Positions 35,100 through 43,104 of a stretch of DNA of 63,969 bases are shown piece after piece. Positions within the stretch are counted from its first letter, which is position 1, and the number at the start of each line of letters is the position of its first letter. Location of the stretch: positions 1 to 63,969 of the forward strand of contig NZ_WJOK01000029.1 of the NCBI RefSeq assembly GCF_009649785.1, written 5' to 3'. Source of the stretch: Agrobacterium tumefaciens. GTDB lineage: Bacteria; Pseudomonadota; Alphaproteobacteria; Rhizobiales; Rhizobiaceae. The notes under the pieces are model-generated. The model was given only the letters and a program-made list of their open reading frames with translations. It made no database searches and was not told where the DNA came from. The position numbers were made by a program, and so were the translations under genes.

Positions 35100-36101
35100 A
35101 TGAAAGCTTTCATCGTGGATCGTTACGGCAAGCGGGAGCCTTTGCGGGCTGTTGACGTGCCAGAACCGGAACTAATGGCCGACGAGGTGTTGATCGAGGT
35201 CTACGCGTCAGCCGTCAATCTCATCGACGCCAAAGTGCGCAACGGCGAGTTCAAGCTCATCCTGCCTTACCGCACCCCCTTCATCCTCGGGCACGACGTG
35301 GCCGGTGTGGTGGTTCGTGTCGGTGCCCGCGCTCGTCAATTCAAGGTGGGCGACGAGGTTTACGCGAGGCCCCGTGACCTGCGCATCGGAACCTTTGCAG
35401 AGCTCGTTGCGGTCAATGAGGATACCGTGGCGCTCAAGCCTAAGAACATCACCATGGAGGAGGCCGCCTCGATCCCCCTGGTCGGTTTGACGGCATGGCA
35501 GGCGCTGGTCGAGAAAGCAAAGCTTCAGAAGGGGCAGAAGGTATTCATCCAGGCGGGTTCCGGCGGCGTCGGAACATTTGCGATCCAGTTGGCCAAGCAC
35601 CTGGGCGCCACCGTGGCCACCACCACCAGCGCCGGCAACGAGGCGCTGGTGAAAAGCCTGGGCGCGGATGTCGTGATCGATTACCGCAAAGACGCCTTTG
35701 AAGATCAGCTGCGCGACTACGACGTGGTGCTGAACAGTCAGGATGAAAAGACATTGAAGACGTCCATGGGCGTGCTCAAGCCTGGCGGTCACGTCGTGTC
35801 CATCACCGCGCCACCGGACCTGCAGTTTGGCAAGAATATCAAAGCGTCGTGGCCAGTGAGACAGATCTTCAGAGCGCTAAGTTTCAGCGTTCGCCGCAAA
35901 GCACGTCGCCTCGGGGTCAGCTACACCTTTCTGTTCATGAAGGGCAACGGAAGCCAGCTTCGTCGGATCGCATCGCTCATCGAGGCAGGCGCCATCCGCC
36001 CGGTGGTCGACAAGGTCTTCCCCTTCGAATCCACCAACGAAGCCCTGGCTTATGTCGAAAGCGGCCGGGCCAAAGGCAAGGTGGTGATCAAGATGCGATG
36101 A
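35100..36101 (+). CDS. Zinc-independent MDR-family NADP reductase, quinone oxidoreductase-like
   Basis: 333 residues (MKAFIVDRYGKREPLRAVDV), with AGGAAA before the ATG. GHDVAGVVVRVGARARQF is the GroES-like domain signature. The cofactor loop is QAGSGGVGTFAIQLAKHLGA, and DVVIDYRKD follows. Cysteine ligands for catalytic and structural zinc are absent, which places it among quinone reductase/enoyl reductase-like MDR proteins. First gene of a TetR-controlled operon with an SDR and an old yellow enzyme. Confidence 0.88.
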   Translation: MKAFIVDRYGKREPLRAVDVPEPELMADEVLIEVYASAVNLIDAKVRNGEFKLILPYRTPFILGHDVAGVVVRVGARARQFKVGDEVYARPRDLRIGTFAELVAVNEDTVALKPKNITMEEAASIPLVGLTAWQALVEKAKLQKGQKVFIQAGSGGVGTFAIQLAKHLGATVATTTSAGNEALVKSLGADVVIDYRKDAFEDQLRDYDVVLNSQDEKTLKTSMGVLKPGGHVVSITAPPDLQFGKNIKASWPVRQIFRALSFSVRRKARRLGVSYTFLFMKGNGSQLRRIASLIEAGAIRPVVDKVFPFESTNEALAYVESGRAKGKVVIKMR

Positions 36102-36179
36102 CGTCCCACAGAACGACGCAGCACCCTCCGAAACATGACGAATTCACTTGAAAACTGAACCAATCAACTGGAGCCTTCC

Positions 36180-36884
36180 ATGAACATTGAAAACTCTGTC
36201 GTCCTCGTCACCGGTGCCAACCGTGGCATCGGCCTCGCATTTGCCCGCGAGCTTCTCGCACGTGGCGCCCGCAAGGTCTACGCCGCCGCACGGGACCCTG
36301 CCACTGTGACGCTGCCGGGCGTGCATGCCTTGCGGCTTGATGTCACCAAGCCTGAAGAGATCGCGGCTGCAGCACGGGTGGCCACCGACGTGAACCTGGT
36401 GATCAACAACGCCGGGATAGCCCAGGTGGGTGGCTTTCTCGCCGATGACAGCGAAGAGGTGGCCCGACGCATCTTCGAGACCAACTTCTTCGGCGTGCTG
36501 AACGTGAGCAAGGCCTTTGCACCCGTGCTCAATAGCAACGGCGGTGGCGCATTGATCAATGTGCTGTCGGTGGCCTCGTGGATTAACGGCGCGGAGCTGG
36601 CTGCCTATTCGGCGAGCAAGTCAGCGGCATGGTCTTTGACCAATGCCTTGCGCCACGAGTTGGCCAGCCAGAAGACTCAGGTTCTGGGCCTGCACATGGC
36701 CGGCGTCGATACCGACCTCACGCGCGGCTTCGAGATTCCGAAGACCAGCCCCGAAGAGATCGTTCAGCGCGCACTCGACGGTCTGGCTGACGGCGCCGAC
36801 GAGGTGCTGGCTGACGCGTTCACCGAACAGGTTCGGCGAGGCTTGACGGCCCCGCGCCCGGCCTACCTTCCCCAGGCCCAGTGA
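36180..36884 (+). CDS. Short-chain dehydrogenase/reductase
   Basis: 234 residues (MNIENSVVLVTGANRGIGLA). Cofactor motif TGANRGIG, LVINNAGIAQVGG, and catalytic residues in NVLSVASWINGAELAAYSAS then K. Length and sequence are those of small SDRs acting on carbonyl compounds. It lies 78 bases after the MDR gene and only a base before the next gene, so it belongs to the TetR-controlled operon. Confidence 0.87.
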   Translation: MNIENSVVLVTGANRGIGLAFARELLARGARKVYAAARDPATVTLPGVHALRLDVTKPEEIAAAARVATDVNLVINNAGIAQVGGFLADDSEEVARRIFETNFFGVLNVSKAFAPVLNSNGGGALINVLSVASWINGAELAAYSASKSAAWSLTNALRHELASQKTQVLGLHMAGVDTDLTRGFEIPKTSPEEIVQRALDGLADGADEVLADAFTEQVRRGLTAPRPAYLPQAQ

Positions 36885-36885
36885 A

Positions 36886-38001
36886 ATGACGTATGAATCC
36901 CGCATCGACAGAAAGCCCGACATGCTCTTTACACCCTTCGTTAATCCCTCCCTACAGTTGCGCAATCACATCGTGATGGCGCCTATGACGCGACACCGCG
37001 CCGTGGAACACAACACACCGAACGCCCTGATTGCCGAATACTACAGCCAACGGGCCACAGCCGGCCTGATCGTCACCGAGGGCACCTCGCCCTCACCCAA
37101 TGGGCTGGGCTATCCACGCATTCCGGGCCTCTTCAACCAAGCCCATGTGCAGGGTTGGAAGCAAGTGACGCAGGCTGTCCACGCACAGGGCGGCAAGATC
37201 TTTGTGCAGCTGATGCATACCGGTCGCGTGGCTCATGCGGACAACCTGCCGTCGGGTGCTGAAGTTCTGGGACCGACTGCGGACATTTGCCCCGGCGAGA
37301 TCCACACCGACTCGTCGGGCATGCAGCCGCACAGCGCGCCGCGCGCCATGACCACGGAGGACATCGCCCACGCGGTAGTGGAGTACGCTCGGTCGGCGCA
37401 ACTGGCTATCGAGGCGGGTTTCGATGGTGTCGAGCTGCACGCGGCCAATGGCTATTTGATTGAGCAGTTCCTGAACGCCAGCGTCAACCGGCGTACCGAT
37501 GGGTATGGGGACGGTCTGCATGGCCGTAACCGTTTTGCGCTGGAAGTGGTTCGCGCCACTGTTGCCGCCATTGGCGCAGACCGTGTTGGGATTCGCCTGT
37601 CACCGTTCGGCGTGTTGAACGGCACGGGCGGCTACCCCGATGTCGAAGCCCAGTATCTGGCGCTCGTCAAGGGACTGTCGCAGCTCGGCATTCTTTACGT
37701 CCACCTTCTGGACCATTCTGCCTTGGGTGCCCCTCCAGTGCCTGCCGAGCTGAAGTTACACCTGCGCAGCGCGTTCAAGGGCCTATTGATCCTGGCCGGT
37801 GGCTTCGACCAGGAAAGCGCCGAGCGTGCACTTAAGGAAGGTCAGGCGGATTTGATTGCTGTTGGCCGCCCCTTCATCGCCAACCCGGATCTGGTGGCGC
37901 GCATGCAGACAGGGGCGCCTCTCAACCCCTTGGACATGGCGACGTTGTACACCCCTGGCCATGAGGGCTACACCGACTACGCAACGCTTAATCTGGCATA
38001 A
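36886..38001 (+). CDS. Old yellow enzyme, NemA-like alkene reductase
   Basis: 371 residues; the ATG at 36886 follows the SDR stop by one base, while the ATG at 36922 (MLFTPFVNPSLQL) is an equally plausible start. FMN-binding barrel: IVMAPMTRHRAVEHNTP (with the Thr that tunes FMN), VQLMHTGRVAH, GFDGVELHAANGYLIEQFLN with substrate-binding HAAN, and VNRRTDGYGDGLHGRNRF. This is the classical NemA/XenB-like type, different from the OYE at 27563. It reduces enones, maleimides or nitro compounds. Confidence 0.9.
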   Translation: MTYESRIDRKPDMLFTPFVNPSLQLRNHIVMAPMTRHRAVEHNTPNALIAEYYSQRATAGLIVTEGTSPSPNGLGYPRIPGLFNQAHVQGWKQVTQAVHAQGGKIFVQLMHTGRVAHADNLPSGAEVLGPTADICPGEIHTDSSGMQPHSAPRAMTTEDIAHAVVEYARSAQLAIEAGFDGVELHAANGYLIEQFLNASVNRRTDGYGDGLHGRNRFALEVVRATVAAIGADRVGIRLSPFGVLNGTGGYPDVEAQYLALVKGLSQLGILYVHLLDHSALGAPPVPAELKLHLRSAFKGLLILAGGFDQESAERALKEGQADLIAVGRPFIANPDLVARMQTGAPLNPLDMATLYTPGHEGYTDYATLNLA

Positions 38002-38343
38002 AACACCGACTCATATCTTTGCTCGGGCTTTGTCCAGTCAACGACCTGCGCCCGCTCACGGCGGGAGCGGGAGATTGCAAAACGGGAAGCCACACAGACA
38101 GTCTTCTATGGGTGAGAGATCGGGCGATCTCGCGATTTGGGTGAACCAGGGTCGTCGCCTTGAATGGAATCGAACCGCCTACCCTCAGTTCGGTGGTCGT
38201 GTCTTGCTAGAAAGTTTCGCATGTGTGCAACTACATGCTCCACTTAGAGGCCGGCTGGGTTTGGCAATATCGGCAGCTTTGCGCCACAAGCGGTCATGAG
38301 GAGATCGAATGATACTCTCGTCCAAGACTTGAATCGTGCCCGA
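38002..38343. other. Gap between two convergent genes
   Basis: About 340 bases with no gene seen. CCCGCT-N9-AGCGGG near 38052-38072 could form a weak terminator for the OYE operon. The rest shows nothing recognisable. Confidence 0.4.
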
Positions 38344-39300
38344 CTAGCGATTGACACCCAATTCAGAGAACGCTTCGTGCGAAGCTCTCGTCAGCTCGAC
38401 GAGGAAATCCTGCACGAGGTGCACGCGTGACGGCGTATGACGTTTGTCGATCCGCACTGCGTAGAGCGGGACTTCACCGCTGCGCCAATTGCCTAAAATC
38501 TCGGTCACAACACTTTGCTTCCAGTCCTCTATACCGACCCACGCTGGCGCATAGCCTATACCAACTCCAGAGCGGATCATGTCCCACGCAGCTTCTGGAT
38601 CATCGAACACATGTCGCGCCTTAGGCTGGTGACGGATCGTTTTTCCGTCCAACGGGCTACGGAAACGCCAGCTTTCGACCTGCCCATTTACCCGATTGCG
38701 CAAACCAATAAGATCGTGGCTGGCTAGATCAGACGGAGTGACCGGCCGTCCATGAGCGCTGATGTAGTCGGGCGTCGCGCACACGATCCACGGAAACGTA
38801 CAAAGTTGGCGAACGAAGTGACCGGGCAGCCCTGACACGTCTCCACCTCCGATAGCGATATCGATCCCGCGCACTGCCATATTGAGGAAATCGGCGCTGA
38901 ATTCGATCTCTACAGAAATGCTTGGGTTCGCACGGAGAAAATCCGGCAGGCGGGGCAGAATGCATCTCTTGGCAAATGAAGGCGGTGCGCTGATACGGAC
39001 ACGCCCCACAGCTCCTTGATGGCCAACTTCACCGATGGCGTCACGGGCTTCTTCCAGATCGCTCAGGAGCTTGATGCCGATAGCCAGAAGACGGTCCCCT
39101 TCGGGTGTCGTCGATAGAGAGTGCGTCGTCCTGTTGAGAAGTCTTACCCCGTACGCCTGTTCCAGCCGACTGACCGCTTTGGACATCGCGGAGGTAGAGC
39201 TGTTCGCCCGCCTTGCTGCTTCCGAGAAGGACCCGGCTTCGACGATGCGGGTAAACCAGAGGAGCTGGAGTAGATCGGACGACAAGGGCGGTATTGACAT
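38344..39300 (-). CDS. LysR-family transcriptional regulator
   Basis: 318 residues from ATG 39300 (MSIPPLSSDLLQLLWFTRIV); an upstream extension of the frame to 40257 lies opposite the SDR gene and is not coding. HTH: SFSEAARRANSSTSAMSKAV, then SRLEQAYGVRLLNRTTHSLS, with the C-terminal sensor domain of the CrgA/AaeR type. It is divergent from the SDR gene at 39460 and probably controls it. Confidence 0.88.
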   Translation of the reverse strand: MSIPPLSSDLLQLLWFTRIVEAGSFSEAARRANSSTSAMSKAVSRLEQAYGVRLLNRTTHSLSTTPEGDRLLAIGIKLLSDLEEARDAIGEVGHQGAVGRVRISAPPSFAKRCILPRLPDFLRANPSISVEIEFSADFLNMAVRGIDIAIGGGDVSGLPGHFVRQLCTFPWIVCATPDYISAHGRPVTPSDLASHDLIGLRNRVNGQVESWRFRSPLDGKTIRHQPKARHVFDDPEAAWDMIRSGVGIGYAPAWVGIEDWKQSVVTEILGNWRSGEVPLYAVRIDKRHTPSRVHLVQDFLVELTRASHEAFSELGVNR

Positions 39301-39459
39301 GCAGTCAACACTACCATGGCGGCATTCCGGGTTCAACCCGATCCCGATCGCGGCGATAAGTGGCCATCGAAGGCAATCGGACGGCATCGATGTACACCGA
39401 TCATCCTTCGCCCCTGCGTCAGCCGAGAGCTGCCAGGCCAACTTACCGGAGAAATCGAA

Positions 39460-40317
39460 ATGGCTAAGACATGGTTTATCACTGGCACCTCTTCCGGCTT
39501 CGGCCGCGCTCTGGTTGAGCAGCTCCTCGCCCGGGGCGACCGGGTCGTAGGTACGGTACGCAAGATTGCAGCGATGGATGACCTGAAGGCGCGCTACGGT
39601 GACCAGCTTTCGGTAGCAAGTCTGGACGTCACCGATATCAATGGGATCCGCAACGTTGTTCGTTCCGCATTCGAGGAGGTCGGATACATCGACGTGGTCG
39701 TAAACAATGCGGGATACGGCTTGTCGGGCGCTGCTGAGGAATTGACTGACGACCAGATTCGCCTCCAGATCGACACCAACCTGATCGGTTCCATCCAGGT
39801 CATTCGTGCTGTCATCCCTCATCTGCGTCAGCAGGGTGGCGGTCGCATTCTCCAGCTCGCATCCATGGGTGGCCAAATCGCCATACCCAACCTCAGCGTC
39901 TACCATGCGACAAAGTGGGCGGTCGAAGGCTTCATGGAATCCGTTGCGCAGGAAGTCGCCCCATTCGGCATCGAAGTCACCATCGTCGAGCCGGGTCTGG
40001 CACGGACGAACTTCATGGGGGGAAGCATGGTGTCTGGACAGCCGATGGAAATTTACGACGCGACCCCCGTCGGAGACTTCCGTCGCGCCGTTGCACAAGG
40101 TCTGGTCCCGAACAATGGCGATCCGGTCAAAATGGCGAACGCCATGATTGACTCGGTCTACGCGAAACCCGCGCCTCTCCGTCTGGCTCTGGGAAGCGAT
40201 GCTTACTCCGCCATACGCGGTGTACTTGTCAGCCGCCTCGCCGCGCTCGACGCTCAAAAGGCAATAGCCCTCTCAACCGACGTTGAAGAGGTGGGATCGT
40301 TGCAAAACGTCGCCTGA
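39460..40317 (+). CDS. Short-chain dehydrogenase/reductase
   Basis: 285 residues from MAKTWFITGTSSGFGRALVE; CGGAG lies 10 bases before ATG 39460. TGTSSGFG binds the cofactor, DVVVNNAGYGLSG follows, and the catalytic Ser-Tyr-Lys are in LASMGGQIAIPNLSVYHATK. Similar ~280-residue SDRs are common next to LysR genes. A hairpin at 40347-40373 ends the unit before the DUF1330 gene. Confidence 0.88.
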   Translation: MAKTWFITGTSSGFGRALVEQLLARGDRVVGTVRKIAAMDDLKARYGDQLSVASLDVTDINGIRNVVRSAFEEVGYIDVVVNNAGYGLSGAAEELTDDQIRLQIDTNLIGSIQVIRAVIPHLRQQGGGRILQLASMGGQIAIPNLSVYHATKWAVEGFMESVAQEVAPFGIEVTIVEPGLARTNFMGGSMVSGQPMEIYDATPVGDFRRAVAQGLVPNNGDPVKMANAMIDSVYAKPAPLRLALGSDAYSAIRGVLVSRLAALDAQKAIALSTDVEEVGSLQNVA

Positions 40318-40346
40318 GCAGCAAGCACCGACAACATCGTCATCAC

Positions 40347-40373
40347 CCCACGGTGCTGATTCAGGACCGTGGG
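40347..40373 (+). terminator. Hairpin after the SDR gene
   Basis: CCCACGGT pairs perfectly with ACCGTGGG around an 11-base loop, 29 bases after the SDR stop codon. No U-tract follows, so termination may be partial. Confidence 0.5.
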
Positions 40374-40427
40374 CCACAACGTCTCAAATGATTTGGCCTA
40401 TCGGACACAAGATAAGAGGAAGATCGA

Positions 40428-40799
40428 ATGGTTGCGTTTTCACCCACTGCGTTCGCTGAGTTCTTGAACGCTAAAGATGACAAAGCCGTCATCATGTTGA
40501 ACCTTCTAAGGTTCGATCCCGATGGCGGCCGCGAGAGGCATCTCGAATATCTGAAAATGGCTGAACCGATACTGGCTCGCTTCGGAGCGAAGATTTTGTT
40601 TCGTGGCAATGGTCTACCAATCCTCACGGACGGCGACACGCGCATGTGGGATGCGGTATTGCTCGTTCAGTATCCGGGGAGAGCTGCGTTTAAGGCGATG
40701 GTTGATGACGCAGAGTATCAGCGCGCGTTCCAGGTCGGCGCATCGGCACTCGCCGATATCGTCCTCCAGCCGCTAACGATAGCTGACGAGCTTACTTGA
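40428..40799 (+). CDS. DUF1330-family protein
   Basis: 123 residues with the dimeric alpha/beta-barrel pattern of DUF1330: AVIMLNLLRFDPDGGRERHL, ILARFGAKILFRGNG, AVLLVQYPGRAAFKAMVDD and EYQRAFQVGASALAD. GAGGAAGA precedes the ATG. Family proteins resemble antibiotic biosynthesis monooxygenase-fold proteins; no activity is established. Confidence 0.82.
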   Translation: MVAFSPTAFAEFLNAKDDKAVIMLNLLRFDPDGGRERHLEYLKMAEPILARFGAKILFRGNGLPILTDGDTRMWDAVLLVQYPGRAAFKAMVDDAEYQRAFQVGASALADIVLQPLTIADELT

Positions 40800-40831
40800 T
40801 GCCGCGCGCCTCCAAGGCGGCAATGCTTAGT

Positions 40832-40855
40832 CGGCGGGGAGGTTTCTTCCCGCCG
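40832..40855 (+). terminator. Hairpin after the DUF1330 gene
   Basis: CGGCGGG pairs with CCCGCCG around a 10-base loop, 32 bases after the stop codon. Confidence 0.5.
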
Positions 40856-41152
40856 CCCGAAAGCGGATGGTTAGGGATGGGAGACGACCGCTTTGGTCCA
40901 AACGCAGAACTGCAAAGCTCTTGATGGGAGCTGAACCGATGACACATCAGTTGCGCTGCATGTATGTCGTAGCGCAGAGGAGACTGCCCCGCTTGGCGTT
41001 TGCGAAGTTCTTGTCGGCAGGATCCCGTCCCACATAATTGACCTCTAACCACAGTTAGATTTCTGTCTGTAGTGAGACAAGGAAGACATCCGGCTGAGAA
41101 AGAGTCCTTGCCACCTAGGCCGGTGAATGAACTGTGAGGTTGCAGGTTGCTT
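40856..41152. other. Gap without recognisable gene
   Basis: About 300 bases. Nothing recognised; frames are short and lack start signals. It may contain the degraded 5' part of the next gene. Confidence 0.35.
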
Positions 41153-41748
41153 ATGAGGGTACCCGCGTTGCGAATTTTCACGCGCTCGTGGACCAACGGG
41201 TCGCGGATCGATGCCCACCTCGTCCTCGATAAACTGCAAGGCGCCAGACGCTCATGTTACCAGTTGGGTGGCTCGGCATTCACAACCCCGCGGGTGATCG
41301 CCGCTCATTACGGTCTGGCTGTCGCACTTGCCCGGATGCTAGATAAGACCGGTTTGACCGGACAAACCACATTCACGGCTGAGTCCGACCTGACAGCACA
41401 GTGGCGCAATGCGTATTCGGCATTGCCCGACCTCTCCCGTCATTCCGGACGTTTGAAACGAGCACTATCAAAGGTGTCCTTCCCGGAGGCGATGATGGCA
41501 GAGGCTCGCGATCATATGGAAAAACGGGAGTCCAATCTGCCGCTGAACCGCGAAGTAGAGATCATGGCAGCACTTCTGGGCAAAAGAACAAGCAATCGGT
41601 CGCCGTGGCCAATGCTATGCTCGGGGAGAGATGGAGGGAAGACGAACCCGAAGAGCCCGAAACTCCTAACCAGTTCTACACTGGAGAAGAGTATCTTCGG
41701 GACGCGGCTGAGCCCGTAACGGCTCTCCTGCAGGAGAGTTGGAAGTAA
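41153..41748 (+). pseudogene. Unknown protein gene, probably frameshifted
   Basis: From ATG 41153 the frame is convincing for about 145 codons (RIDAHLVLDKLQGARRSCYQ, ESDLTAQWRNAYSALPDL, NLPLNREVEIMAALLG), then loses protein character. From about 41595 a second frame reads plausibly to its stop (SVAVANAMLGERWREDEPEE, GEEYLRDAAEPVTALLQESW). The pieces look like one protein of about 195 residues interrupted by a single indel. I do not recognise the family. It may be a real lesion or a sequencing error. Confidence 0.5.
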
Positions 41749-41859
41749 CTGCCCAGCTGTTTGCGCATTTCGATCAGCCACAAACTCCTAGTGTTGGCGT
41801 AAACTAATCCAATGCCATCGCCACATGCAGCATTACCCACAACGGAGAGAAAAGTGGAT

Positions 41860-42510
41860 ATGAACTTGAATGACGCAGGTCTTTATAACTTGACGGCTGC
41901 AATATCGGGTTTCGCCGCCTATAGCCTGCTTGGAATAAGCCTCAGCCCTGGCCGAGGTCTGCCGAATTGGGGAGGCGGCATCTGGTATTCGGCGAAGCTG
42001 TTGTCGTTTCTTATTCTCGCTCTGGGGTTCAAGCTGAATGGCAACGAATATTGGGCGCACATCTTATCTGAAGCGGCCTTTGGCGTAGCACTTGGCCCCG
42101 CCTTTGCCACCTATGTAAGAAAACCTGAAAACAGCCGCCTTGCGAATTGGTATCATGATCGATTGTCGGGGGTGGCGGACGGTGTATTTGCCGGGAGCAT
42201 TGCAGTCTTTTTCGCGGCGGTTTTGGGCTATCTCGTGCCGGTATCGGCGAACATCGTAATGTGTGTTTTGGCGGGGGTTTTCGTTCTTGGCAGAGCTGGG
42301 AAATTACTTGGCTCCGGCGATGTCAAATCCTCGCCGATGGTCAGGCATCAGCTTCTTGTTTCGATCCGCAGACGACTGCCTATTTTTGGCGTGGCGTTCA
42401 CCATGATGTCGTGGTGTTTGGTAACTTTAATGCCGTTCTTCAGTTTTGATAGTGGCTCAGCCGAATGGGCCTTAGCGTTCTTTGCAGGAGTGGTGCTGTC
42501 GTTTCTATAG
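41860..42510 (+). CDS. Unidentified multi-pass membrane protein
   Basis: 216 residues from ATG 41860, with GGAGAG about 10 bases upstream. About five or six hydrophobic segments can be seen: LTAAISGFAAYSLLGISL, AKLLSFLILALGFKL, ILSEAAFGVALGPAFATYV, VFAGSIAVFFAAVLGYLVPV, ANIVMCVLAGVFVLG, and FGVAFTMMSWCLVTLMPFF. No catalytic or transport signature recognised. Confidence 0.65.
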   Translation: MNLNDAGLYNLTAAISGFAAYSLLGISLSPGRGLPNWGGGIWYSAKLLSFLILALGFKLNGNEYWAHILSEAAFGVALGPAFATYVRKPENSRLANWYHDRLSGVADGVFAGSIAVFFAAVLGYLVPVSANIVMCVLAGVFVLGRAGKLLGSGDVKSSPMVRHQLLVSIRRRLPIFGVAFTMMSWCLVTLMPFFSFDSGSAEWALAFFAGVVLSFL

Positions 42511-43104
42511 CAAGATCGGGTGTTGATAATGCGGTGGCCACAGCTATCGTTGGCGACTTCGATCTGGGAGCGAAACTATTCAAACGTCGCGTGGAAGCTA
42601 CCCTTCCTCTAGCTGGCCAGAAGTGGGTTCGAGTTTATCGTCGTACTTCATACCCTCAATGAATTCACTATCCGGGGTATGCGTCGCTAATCACCTGATC
42701 AAAGAAACGATGTGTTCGTTTGTCCATGCAATCCCTGATCTCGAAAAGGAATTCATATTCTCCCCCTATTCTGCAACCGACCTATTCGGGCTCACTCAGG
42801 GCTTCCAAGTAGTCGAAAAATTTTTCGACGTTGTGCCCCGGCTCGTCAAACCCTTCAAAATATACAGTCTCGATCTGCTCGCGGACAGGATCGATGTTCC
42901 CGTGCAGGGCGAATCGCGCTTTGGAAGCACGCAGATGAATACCTTATAGGCCTCTCATACGGAGAGGCGCGTCTGCGCAAGCTGTGAATATCAACCGCCA
43001 CAACTCGCAAAACGACAACTTCACATTGACGAATCACCAAAGAACGTAGCTCCTGATCGTGTCGCGACTTCGGTAATGCGTGCGCTAGGCTTTGGGGGAC
43101 AGCT
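42511..43104. other. Gap upstream of the giant-gene operon
   Basis: About 590 bases with no convincing gene. A 108-codon plus-strand frame at 42623-42949 lacks a ribosome-binding site and any family signature. The promoter of the giant-gene operon should be here, but I could not identify it with confidence. Confidence 0.4.

Noticed and set aside
38155..38185. tRNA-like TTCGA box on the minus strand (GGTTCGATTCC)
   Set aside because: The flanking bases cannot form a T-arm stem and no acceptor or anticodon arm can be drawn.
39301..40257. Upstream extension of the LysR frame opposite the SDR gene
   Set aside because: It is the shadow of the well-supported SDR gene on the plus strand.
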